Of a stretch of DNA of 5,106 nucleotides, positions 1-5,106 are shown piece by piece. Position 1 is the first letter of the stretch. Each line of letters opens with the position of its first letter. The translations under genes and the position numbers were made by a program. This DNA comes from an uncultured Bacilli bacterium. GTDB lineage: Bacteria > Bacillota_I > Bacilli_A > RFN20 > DUOF01. The notes beneath the pieces were generated by a model. The model was not told the DNA's origin. It did no database searches and worked only from the letters and a program-made list of their open reading frames with translations. The DNA lies in the NCBI GenBank assembly GCA_934101685.1, contig CAKORZ010000080.1:1-5106 (forward strand). The letters are read 5' to 3'.

Positions 1-401
1 GCATAATGGAAGATAAATATGGTTTAAATGGTCACAGTGCTTTATCATTAAATGAATTAAAAGAAAAGTATAATTCTAGTTATGGATCTATATCTACAGT
101 GGTATGTTCTTCATTAAAGAAAATGAAAAACTATTTAACTAAAAGTGAAAGTGCATATATATACTTGAAAAAAACTTTAAACAGTGAAAGTAAAGAAAAT
201 GTAAAAAAAGCATTAAGTGATTTAAATGATGATGAAAAGCTAATTATATGGCTTTATCTAGGATTAGATAAAAATCATAAATTAGATATTAATAAAATAT
301 CTAAAATATTAAATAAAACAAATGAAGAAGTAATAGAAAAAATTAATTTAATTGCAGATAAAGTAAGTAAGAATTTAAAAAAGAATATTATTAAAAAGTA
401 A
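1..401 (+). CDS. C-terminal part of a sigma-70-family-like protein (5' end outside window)
   Basis: This is the end of a gene that enters from the left edge. The frame is open from base 3 and has no ribosome binding site before the ATG at 6, so that ATG is internal. Counting from it, residues 1-44 align without gaps to region 4 of the larger sigma-like protein encoded at 1518-3632. Shared positions include D3, G6-L7, L13-S14, E17-L18 and the block EKYN at 20-23. This is the sigma-70 region 4 pattern, with a first helix, a 'GL' turn and then a helix-turn-helix. Residues 52-126 form an additional module with the signature ENVKKALSDLNDDEK, then a second helix-turn-helix-like segment. It matches the repeated modules of the larger protein. 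The product is probably a DNA-binding transcription factor of the sigma type. Regions 1-3 cannot be seen, so a sigma role for this protein is inferred from its paralogue. It ends in TAA; no function-specific name is justified. Confidence 0.8.
   Translation, partial: IMEDKYGLNGHSALSLNELKEKYNSSYGSISTVVCSSLKKMKNYLTKSESAYIYLKKTLNSESKENVKKALSDLNDDEKLIIWLYLGLDKNHKLDINKISKILNKTNEEVIEKINLIADKVSKNLKKNIIKK
159..383 (+). repeat. Single sigma region-4-like module in the first sigma-like gene
   Basis: This stretch encodes one ~75-residue module homologous to the six units at 2223-3611. The shared skeleton is a helix 'v-x-x-A-I/L-x-x-L-x-x-x-D-x-x-x-I', a short 'LYLGLD'-like turn, then two further helices in the spacing of a helix-turn-helix. 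The closest copy is unit 1 of the larger gene: KKALSDLNDDEK matches LLAIEKLEEIDK, and IWLYLGLDKN matches IKIYLKLDEY. Similarity is visible only in protein; the DNA has diverged. Confidence 0.65.
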
Positions 402-417
402 CTTTGAGAAATGATTT

Positions 418-452
418 TAATTATTTTTTTCTATACCCATAAAAAATAATTA
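418..452 (+). terminator. AT-only hairpin after the first sigma-like gene, possible weak terminator
   Basis: A perfect 12-base inverted repeat (418-429 with 441-452) encloses an 11-base loop containing the only GC bases. It begins 16 bases after the TAA of the preceding gene. The stem contains only A-T pairs, and the T-run lies in the 5' arm, not after the 3' arm. It is therefore not a classical intrinsic terminator. Its position between a stop codon and the next promoter is what suggests a transcript-end role. Confidence 0.3.
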
Positions 453-463
453 TGTGTTAACAT

Positions 464-478
464 TATGTTGACAACATA
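464..478 (+). promoter_or_regulatory. Dyad overlapping the -35 box, candidate operator
   Basis: TATGTTG-A-CAACATA is a perfect 7+7 inverted repeat centred on base 471 that covers the whole -35 box. A symmetric site in this position is where a dimeric repressor could block RNA polymerase. No regulator gene is identified, and an AT-rich palindrome of this size can occur by chance, so the operator role is inferred. Confidence 0.35.
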
Positions 479-496
479 TATCAACATATATATAAT
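468..496 (+). promoter_or_regulatory. Consensus sigma-A promoter of the lipoprotein gene
   Basis: The -35 box TTGACA (468-473) and the -10 box TATAAT (491-496) are both perfect consensus and are separated by exactly 17 bases. Transcription would start near 503, giving a leader of about 23 bases before the ATG at 526. This leaves almost no leader for the alternative ATG at 508, which is one reason to prefer 526. The surrounding DNA is AT-rich. A dyad and a tandem direct repeat overlap the promoter and are listed separately. Confidence 0.85.
472..491 (+). repeat. Two tandem 10-base direct repeats in the promoter spacer
   Basis: CAACATATAT occurs twice back to back (472-481 and 482-491), spanning from the -35 box to the first base of the -10 box. 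The 10-base period places both copies on roughly the same face of the helix. It could be a paired binding site or simply a small slippage duplication in AT-rich DNA. Confidence 0.5.
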
Positions 497-525
497 AAAA
501 TCATGAAATGAGGTATATAAGTAAA

Positions 526-1353
526 ATGAAAAAAGGTAAAAAGTTTTTAGCAGTTTTAGCACTTTGTGCAACATGTGGAGTAGCAGCAACTGGCTGTTCT
601 TTATCTGATGCAAATAGCGAAGAAGTAACAAAAGTTGTTGACAATGCAACAGATAGAATAAGTTCTATATTAGAAAGACAACTTTTAGAAATTAAAGAGC
701 AAGAAGCTAGAATTATTTTAGCAAATGCCGCAACTAATAGTGCATTACAAACAAAAATTCAAGTTGATACTAATATTAAATATTTTGCTGATTTTTCTTT
801 CGCGGAACCTGTTAACGAGACTATACAACAAATACAAATTACTGAAGAAAGTGGTAATATACAAGCATATACTAAAGCGAAAATATTTTTTGAAAGTCTA
901 TCAGGACCACATTATAGTAATAAACCTAGAGGGAAATATGAAAATTTTGAAATGTATAATGTTTATATAGGAGAAAATTGCTATACAATTGATACTATTG
1001 AAAATGTATATTTTAGTGGTTATGCATCACTTGAGTCAGGATCTCTTTATTATGAATTTTATAAAATATATGAAGAAGAAGTTACAATTTCAGGCGAAAG
1101 AAAAGATAATGTAATTACAATTTATTTAAATGATTTAAAGGACAGAGAATTTACTACAATTACTATAGAAAATAATTTAATTACTTCAATTACTATAACA
1201 ATGAATAAAAAAGTAGACGGTGGAGAACTTTTCTATCATGACTATAATAATATACAACAAACTCAAGAATATAAATATGGCGATAGTGTAGCTACACCTA
1301 ATTTTCCAACTAGTTTAGATGGATACACAAAACGTGCAGACAATATAGAATAA
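526..1353 (+). CDS. Predicted secreted lipoprotein, family not recognised
   Basis: The product has 275 residues with a clear lipoprotein signal peptide. It starts with a basic N-terminus (KKGKK), then a hydrophobic core at about residues 7-21, then the lipobox A-T-G-C with Cys24 as the expected lipidated, first mature residue. The mature protein would be anchored to the outer face of the membrane. Residues 30-75 look helical and charged (EEVTKVVDNATDRISS, then a Glu/Lys/Gln-rich stretch). From about 76 to the end, short alternating strands dominate, for example VITIYLNDL and ITSITITM. This vaguely recalls LolA/LppX-like lipoprotein folds but gives no firm family. The ATG at 526 is preferred over the in-frame ATG at 508. 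A GAGGT lies upstream at 510-514 with somewhat long spacing. The promoter predicts a transcript start near 503, and starting at 526 gives a standard signal peptide. The gene is a single transcription unit with its own promoter and terminator, lying between two sigma-like paralogues. The substrate or partner is unknown. Confidence 0.85.
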   Translation: MKKGKKFLAVLALCATCGVAATGCSLSDANSEEVTKVVDNATDRISSILERQLLEIKEQEARIILANAATNSALQTKIQVDTNIKYFADFSFAEPVNETIQQIQITEESGNIQAYTKAKIFFESLSGPHYSNKPRGKYENFEMYNVYIGENCYTIDTIENVYFSGYASLESGSLYYEFYKIYEEEVTISGERKDNVITIYLNDLKDREFTTITIENNLITSITITMNKKVDGGELFYHDYNNIQQTQEYKYGDSVATPNFPTSLDGYTKRADNIE

Positions 1354-1379
1354 TTGTTAATTTAAATCATTGTTGTTAT

Positions 1380-1414
1380 AAAGTGAACTTATTGATAAAA
1401 CAGTTCACTTTTTT
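1380..1414 (+). terminator. Intrinsic terminator of the lipoprotein gene
   Basis: A perfect 10-base stem (AAAGTGAACT at 1380-1389 with AGTTCACTTT at 1402-1411) encloses a 12-base loop and is followed by T up to 1414, giving six consecutive T (1409-1414). It starts 26 bases after the TAA. This is a classical Rho-independent terminator, and it separates the lipoprotein transcript from the sigma-like gene downstream. Confidence 0.88.
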
Positions 1415-1464
1415 AATGTAATTAATTATGATTTACTTTGCATTTTATCTATATAATTTTATGT

Positions 1465-1493
1465 TTGAAAATGATTGTAACATGAATTATAAT
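1465..1493 (+). promoter_or_regulatory. Promoter of the large sigma-like gene
   Basis: The -35 box TTGAAA (1465-1470) and the -10 box TATAAT (1488-1493) are separated by exactly 17 bases. Transcription would begin near 1500, about 18 bases before the ATG at 1518. This rules out the upstream in-frame ATG at 1428 as the start for this transcript. The boxes are of the housekeeping sigma-A type, so the gene is probably expressed in growing cells. Nothing here suggests autoregulation. Confidence 0.78.
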
Positions 1494-1517
1494 ATAAAAA
1501 GAAATGGATGTGTTTTA

Positions 1518-3632
1518 ATGAATAATAATGAACTATTTATTAAATATTACAATTCAAAAAGCGAAGAAGATTATCAAAATTTATTTTTAAATAATATTAA
1601 TCTTCTTAAATTTATTATACTTAAAATTGTAAAAATTCCTGGATTAACTAGTAAACAAATAGTTGATGAGTTTATTGATGTAGGATACATTGGGCTAACA
1701 AAAGCCATAAAAACATTTGATAAAGATAAAATTGATAAAGTTAACTTTACTACATATGCATATGCTTGTGTGAAAAATGAAATCTTAAAGGCGTTACAAA
1801 GTAATCAATACATAAAAAATAATAATGTTTCAATAGATGCAAATTTGGATAATGAAGATGATAGATCACTTAATGATATACTAGGGATAGAGGATGAAAA
1901 TTTAAGTGATATTGAAAATGAAAATTATAATGAGTATTTAAAAAGGATTGCAACTATAATAGTAGAATCCATAAATGATCCTAAACGTGCAGAAATACTA
2001 AAAGATTATTTTGGCTTAGAAAATAGGGAAAGGTTATCATATAAAGAACTTGCAGAGAAATATAATTGTTCACAGCAAATGATTCGCGCAATAATAACAA
2101 GAGTGATTAATGCAATGAATAAAAAAGCATTATTAATTAATAAAGATAACAATGATGCTTTTGATGTTTCTATAGAAAGCATTCAAAAAACTTTTCAAAA
2201 AATAGGTAATAAAAGCAGTATATATATGAATAAGTTATTAGAAAAATATAAAAAAGAGGATATTTTATTAGCTATAGAAAAACTAGAAGAAATTGATAAA
2301 AAGTATATAAAAATTTATTTAAAACTAGACGAATATCAAAATACTTCATATAAAAACATATTCAATAAATTAAACATAGAACCTAAATATTTTTATAGAA
2401 ATGTGTCTAAAGCTTTTAAAAAGTTAGATAAAATACTTTCTAATAGAACTAAACAAAAAAGTGATATATTCAATGACTATGATATAAAGGAAATAGAAGA
2501 GGCAATAAAAAAGTTGAATAAAGAAGATCAAAAGTTTGTTACTTTATATATTGAAAATGGGAAAAGTATAAAAAATTTATTAAGTTACTATAAAGGAAGT
2601 ACCATCAATTCTTTGCATGCAAGAAAATATAAATTATTTAAAGAAATAAAAAATATAATAGAAAACAAGTCTAATGAAAAGAATGAATATGAACGTTTAA
2701 TAAGTAAATATGATGTTGATAGTGTTAATAGCGCTATTTTACAACTTTCAAAAAAGTATCAAGACTTTATTAATAAATGCATTGAGTTAGAAAATGATAA
2801 TGAAAAAATAGCAAAGTTTTATAATATAGATATTAACTCTATATATAAAATGAAAGAAAAATCTTTTTATAAATTAGAAACAGCACTATTAAACAATATA
2901 AACTATAAAGATATGGCTTCTATCAAAAGTAGTTATAAGAAATTATGTAAAGTATATGGAAAGAAACATCTTGATGAGACTGTTAGTGCACTTGATGAAG
3001 AAGACATAGAGTTATTGAAAAAAATTATAGAATTTGATTATAAAACGGAGAAAATTTTGAATTATTTCAAAATTGATTCAAATGTTTTATATTCAAAAGT
3101 TCGCAGAATATTTAAAATTATAGAAGATAAATTAGATATTAAAGGTAATATACAATTATATAAAGAAAATATTTTAATTAGTAAAGCAATGATAAAATAT
3201 GGTAAAGAAAATGTAGAAAAAGCATTTTCAAAGTTAGATTATGAAGATAAGTGTTTTATGGATGATTTAAAAAAATGTAATTATAAAGTATCTATTTACG
3301 CAAATGATTTTAATGAAAAAGCAAATGATGTTTATCAAAGATTAAATAAAATTATAAAATTAACAGAAAAAATTATAGATTGTGATATTAAAAACACAAA
3401 TATTGATATAAGTGAACTAGTTGAAAAATATGGTGAAATCAAGGTTAATAATGCGATAAGTTCTTTGAAGAGAAAAGATAAAACTTTTTTTGAATTATTA
3501 AGTAGTCCAAATTATGATATGAGATATATTGCTGATAAATACAACTGCAGTATATATAAAATATTTGATAAAAGAGATAAATTATATGATACTTTTATAA
3601 AACTATTAACAAATTATAAAAAAAGAAAATAA
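1518..3632 (+). CDS. Sigma-70-family-like protein with six extra C-terminal region-4-like modules
   Basis: The product has 704 residues, versus roughly 230-370 for most sigma factors of this class. The start at 1518 has a GGATGTG-type binding site (1506-1512) and a promoter just upstream. Residues before ~50 fit regions 1.2/2.1. Region 2.2 (core RNA polymerase binding) is at 50-68, with DEFIDVGYIGL followed by KAI and TFD. Regions 2.3/2.4 (melting and -10 recognition) are at 77-89, with FTTYAYACVKNEI. A 'VSID...SLNDILG' segment at 104-123 resembles the region after 2.4 in sporulation SigE/SigK, and no sigma-3 domain is evident. Region 4, with the helix-turn-helix, spans about 155-203 and includes EKYNCS at 180-185. 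After a linker, six degenerate ~70-residue modules fill 236-698. The protein is Lys/Asn/Ile-rich and contains no Trp. The N-terminal half supports RNA polymerase binding and promoter recognition. The role of the tail is unknown: it may offer extra DNA or protein contacts, or it may have lost sigma activity. ftsW follows after 51 bases. Confidence 0.85.
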   Translation: MNNNELFIKYYNSKSEEDYQNLFLNNINLLKFIILKIVKIPGLTSKQIVDEFIDVGYIGLTKAIKTFDKDKIDKVNFTTYAYACVKNEILKALQSNQYIKNNNVSIDANLDNEDDRSLNDILGIEDENLSDIENENYNEYLKRIATIIVESINDPKRAEILKDYFGLENRERLSYKELAEKYNCSQQMIRAIITRVINAMNKKALLINKDNNDAFDVSIESIQKTFQKIGNKSSIYMNKLLEKYKKEDILLAIEKLEEIDKKYIKIYLKLDEYQNTSYKNIFNKLNIEPKYFYRNVSKAFKKLDKILSNRTKQKSDIFNDYDIKEIEEAIKKLNKEDQKFVTLYIENGKSIKNLLSYYKGSTINSLHARKYKLFKEIKNIIENKSNEKNEYERLISKYDVDSVNSAILQLSKKYQDFINKCIELENDNEKIAKFYNIDINSIYKMKEKSFYKLETALLNNINYKDMASIKSSYKKLCKVYGKKHLDETVSALDEEDIELLKKIIEFDYKTEKILNYFKIDSNVLYSKVRRIFKIIEDKLDIKGNIQLYKENILISKAMIKYGKENVEKAFSKLDYEDKCFMDDLKKCNYKVSIYANDFNEKANDVYQRLNKIIKLTEKIIDCDIKNTNIDISELVEKYGEIKVNNAISSLKRKDKTFFELLSSPNYDMRYIADKYNCSIYKIFDKRDKLYDTFIKLLTNYKKRK
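2223..3611 (+). repeat. Array of six diverged sigma region-4-like protein modules
   Basis: The units lie at about 2223-2441, 2469-2666, 2688-2894, 2931-3137, 3171-3380 and 3408-3611. Each has a helix with A/T-I/V-x-x-L, then an acidic or Lys turn and a hydrophobic helix (cores AIEKL, AIKKL, AILQL, TVSAL, AFSKL, AISSL). Two further helices follow, of the form 'I-x-x-x-Y/F-N/K-x ... Y-x-x-x-x-K-x-F/L-x-K-L-x-x-L'. The spacing between the anchor Leu residues is 77, 77, 82, 81 and 77 residues, which is strikingly regular. Units 1, 3, 4, 5 and 6 are preceded by a short Tyr/Leu/Lys segment such as LLEKY, LISKY or LVEKYG. Unit 1 aligns almost without gaps to my recollection of the E. coli RpoD region 4 pattern. 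Unit 6 retains KYNCS, also found in the protein's own region 4. The repeat is invisible in the DNA, so the duplications are old. Confidence 0.72.
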
Positions 3633-3672
3633 TATAGATATATTAAAAACTATCTTAATCATATATTTTATT

Positions 3673-3680
3673 AGGGTGAT
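3673..3680 (+). promoter_or_regulatory. Ribosome binding site of ftsW
   Basis: AGGGTGAT lies three bases before the ATG at 3684. It matches the GGTGAT part of the extended anti-Shine-Dalgarno complement, which explains the close spacing and fixes the start. No convincing -35/-10 pair is visible in the 51 bases between the sigma-like gene and ftsW. The TATATT at 3662-3667 lacks a partner. Confidence 0.6.
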
Positions 3681-3683
3681 TTA

Positions 3684-4802
3684 ATGAGATTAGCTCTAAG
3701 AAAAAATGGAAAGATAGTTTTATTTTGCACTATTTTATTAACTATAATAGGAGTTTATGAGGTTTATAGTGCTAGTAATGTTTGGGCATTGTATAAAGAA
3801 AATGATTCTTTATATTATTTTAAAAGACAATTAATATTTGCTGTATTAGGAATAATAAGTATGTTTGTGGCAATGAAAATAAATATTAATTATATTTTTA
3901 AATATGCGAAATATATATTATATTTTGGTTTATTACTTTTAATATTAGTTTTAATACCAGGAGTAGGAATGGTAAGAGGAGGAAGTAGAAGTTGGTTTGG
4001 AATAGGAAGTTTTGGAGTTCAGCCAGCAGAGTTTTTTAAAGCAGCAATTATTATATATGGTTCATGTTATTTAGCTAATAACTATAAAAATACAAATAGA
4101 TTTTATAAAGGTGTTGTTCCACTTTTACTTGTGACTTTTATTGGATTTGCTTTAATAATGCTTCAACCTGATTTAGGTAGTGGAGTTGTAATGATTGGGG
4201 CAGTTGTTATTATGAGTGTAGTAAGTAGAGCATCTATTAAAAATTATTTAAAACTTGGTGCATTAGGGGTCGTAGCATTTGCTTTTTTAATTATATCTGC
4301 ACCTTATAGAGTAAATAGAATTACTGCTTTTATAGATCCATGGGAAGATCCTTTAGGCACAGGTTTCCAAATAATTCAATCTTTATACTCTTTAGGACCA
4401 GGGGGATTACTTGGAAGTGGAATTGATGGTAGTATTCAAAAACACTTTTATTTACCCGAACCTCAAACTGATTTTATATTTGCTATATTTGCAGAAGAAT
4501 TTGGGTATATTGGTTCATTAATAGTTCTTATATTATTTGCTTTATTAATAGTAAATGGCTTTAAGATAGCAAGAAAAAGTGATGATTTAAAGAAATCATT
4601 TTTAGCAGTGGGAATAACATCTTTAATTGCAATACAGGTAGTTATTAATTTATGTGTAGTAGTAGGAATATTTCCCGTAACAGGCATTACTTTACCTTTC
4701 TTTTCATATGGAGGTTCTTCATTAGTTTTAATTTTGTTTTTAAGTGGTTTATTAATAGGTATAGATAGAAAGGAAAGAGTTTATGAAAATAGTAGTAACT
4801 AG
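3684..4802 (+). CDS. ftsW: FtsW/SpoVE-type SEDS peptidoglycan glycosyltransferase
   Basis: This integral membrane enzyme polymerises lipid II into glycan strands, acting with a class B penicillin-binding protein at the septum. It has 372 residues, a normal family length, with about ten hydrophobic segments near 11-30, 47-64, 73-92, 117-131, 144-160, 165-181, 189-205, 273-292, 307-330 and 342-361. Family motifs are intact. They include GGSRSWFGIG (99-108) followed by QPAEF (113-117), LQPDLGS (160-166), DPWEDPLGTGFQ (218-229) and GPGGLLGSGI (238-247). PEPQTDFIFA (258-267) follows, carrying Asp263, the position of the essential Asp of SEDS enzymes. The C-terminal signature LPFFSYGGSS is at 337-346. 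The PEPQTDF form and the adjacent murG fit both FtsW of division clusters and sporulation SpoVE; sequence alone does not separate them here, and RodA is less likely. It overlaps murG by 20 bases, implying coupled translation. Confidence 0.95.
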   Translation: MRLALRKNGKIVLFCTILLTIIGVYEVYSASNVWALYKENDSLYYFKRQLIFAVLGIISMFVAMKININYIFKYAKYILYFGLLLLILVLIPGVGMVRGGSRSWFGIGSFGVQPAEFFKAAIIIYGSCYLANNYKNTNRFYKGVVPLLLVTFIGFALIMLQPDLGSGVVMIGAVVIMSVVSRASIKNYLKLGALGVVAFAFLIISAPYRVNRITAFIDPWEDPLGTGFQIIQSLYSLGPGGLLGSGIDGSIQKHFYLPEPQTDFIFAIFAEEFGYIGSLIVLILFALLIVNGFKIARKSDDLKKSFLAVGITSLIAIQVVINLCVVVGIFPVTGITLPFFSYGGSSLVLILFLSGLLIGIDRKERVYENSSN

Positions 4803-5106
4803 TGGGGGAACTGGTGGGCATGTATATCCAGCTGTTTCACTAGTAAAATATTTAGAAAATTATGGTGAGGATGTTTTATTTATTGGTTGTAAAAATAAGC
4901 TTGAAGAGGAAGTAGCTAGAAAAGAAGAAATAAACTTTATTGGATTAAACTTTAATAATAGAAATGGCTTAATAAACAAGATTAAATTTATTTTTAGTAT
5001 TATTAAAAACATCTTTAAAACAATTAAAATATTTAATGAGTATAAGCCAGATGCAGTAGTGGGGTTTGGTAATTATATAAGTTTTCCTGTTTGTATTGCA
5101 GCTAAA
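4783..5106 (+). CDS. murG: MurG, lipid II-forming GlcNAc transferase (3' end outside window)
   Basis: MurG is a peripheral membrane glycosyltransferase on the cytoplasmic face. It transfers GlcNAc from UDP-GlcNAc to lipid I (undecaprenyl-pyrophosphoryl-MurNAc-pentapeptide) to make lipid II, which is then flipped out and used by SEDS enzymes such as the preceding gene product. The 108 visible residues cover most of the N-terminal Rossmann-like domain. The first glycine-rich loop is SGGTGGHVYPA (7-17), with the conserved His13. The second typical motif is PDAVVGFGNYIS (89-100), where most homologues have GGY in place of GNY. The start at 4783 lies inside the end of ftsW, preceded by AGGAAAGAG (4771-4779), so translation is probably coupled. 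The gene runs off the right edge at codon 108 of an expected ~350-360; the UDP-GlcNAc-binding C-terminal domain cannot be seen. Confidence 0.95.
   Translation, partial: MKIVVTSGGTGGHVYPAVSLVKYLENYGEDVLFIGCKNKLEEEVARKEEINFIGLNFNNRNGLINKIKFIFSIIKNIFKTIKIFNEYKPDAVVGFGNYISFPVCIAAK

Noticed and set aside
508..525. ATG at 508 as the lipoprotein start
   Set aside because: The predicted transcript start near 503 leaves about five leader bases and no ribosome binding site. Starting at 526 gives a standard signal peptide.
431..649. Open frame on the - strand, 72 codons
   Set aside because: It overlaps the lipoprotein signal region and its promoter in antisense, is made of Leu/Gln/His/Tyr low-complexity sequence and matches nothing. 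It is a by-product of AT-rich coding on the other strand.
638..671. TTGACA at 638-643 with TATATT at 666-671 as an internal promoter
   Set aside because: The spacer would be 22 bases, too long for sigma-A, and the boxes lie inside conserved-frame coding sequence with no gene starting just downstream.
725..970. Second + strand frame inside the lipoprotein gene
   Set aside because: It is out of frame with the well-supported lipoprotein, is Lys/Ile/Leu-rich with no domain, and has no ribosome binding site.
1452..1457. TATAAT at 1452-1457 as the -10 box of the sigma-like gene
   Set aside because: The best -35 candidate (TTTACT at 1432-1437) is only 14 bases away. The TTGAAA/TATAAT pair at 1465-1493 with 17-base spacing is much better.
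2223..3611. Repeats as TPR, HEAT or plain coiled-coil units
   Set aside because: The unit length (~77-82) and the order of one helix with A-I-x-x-L followed by a helix-turn-helix-like pair fit sigma region 4 better than 34-residue TPR or ~40-residue HEAT units, and heptads are not continuous.
3636..3655. Hairpin AGATA/TATCT after the sigma-like gene as a terminator
   Set aside because: The stem is only five mostly A-T pairs with a ten-base loop and no following T-run, so it is too weak to call.
4463..4687. Open frame on the - strand inside ftsW
   Set aside because: It is antisense to conserved SEDS motifs, and its composition mirrors the membrane-protein codons on the + strand.
1..5106. Mollicute origin with TGA read as Trp
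   Set aside because: Trp codons seen are TGG, frames are complete without TGA read-through, and ftsW and murG show active peptidoglycan synthesis.

Overview
The window is very AT-rich DNA whose coding is heavy in Lys, Asn and Ile. It carries Gram-positive-type features: consensus housekeeping promoters, GGGTGAT/AGGAAAG-type ribosome binding sites and a lipobox lipoprotein. It also encodes two peptidoglycan-synthesis proteins. This fits a wall-bearing, low-GC Bacillota (uncultured gut Clostridia or Bacilli type), not a wall-less mollicute. The standard bacterial code fits, since all frames are complete without TGA-as-Trp. No RNA gene, insertion sequence, CRISPR array or origin is visible.

Layout, all genes on the + strand. 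(1) Positions 1-401 hold the 3' end of a sigma-70-like gene; its upstream part lies outside the window. The frame enters inside sigma region 4 and then carries one extra region-4-like module. (2) Positions 526-1353 encode a secreted lipoprotein of unrecognised family. It has its own perfect-consensus promoter (468-496) and a strong intrinsic terminator (1380-1414). (3) Positions 1518-3632 encode a 704-residue sigma-factor-like protein with its own promoter (1465-1493). Its first ~205 residues look like a compact sporulation-type sigma factor (SigE/SigK-like). The remaining ~470 residues are six tandem, highly diverged copies of a ~77-82 residue module that resembles sigma region 4. (4) Positions 3684-4802 encode an FtsW/SpoVE-type SEDS glycosyltransferase. 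(5) From 4783 to the right edge runs the start of murG, overlapping the previous gene by 20 bases.

ftsW and murG work together at the membrane: MurG completes lipid II and the SEDS protein polymerises it. They form the core of a division and cell-wall cluster. The sigma-like gene lies 51 bases upstream with no convincing terminator or promoter between, so it may be read through into ftsW-murG.

The most unusual element is the pair of paralogous sigma-like proteins. They flank the lipoprotein gene and differ in the number of C-terminal region-4-like modules, one visible versus six. I know of no described sigma factor with this architecture. Its function is open.
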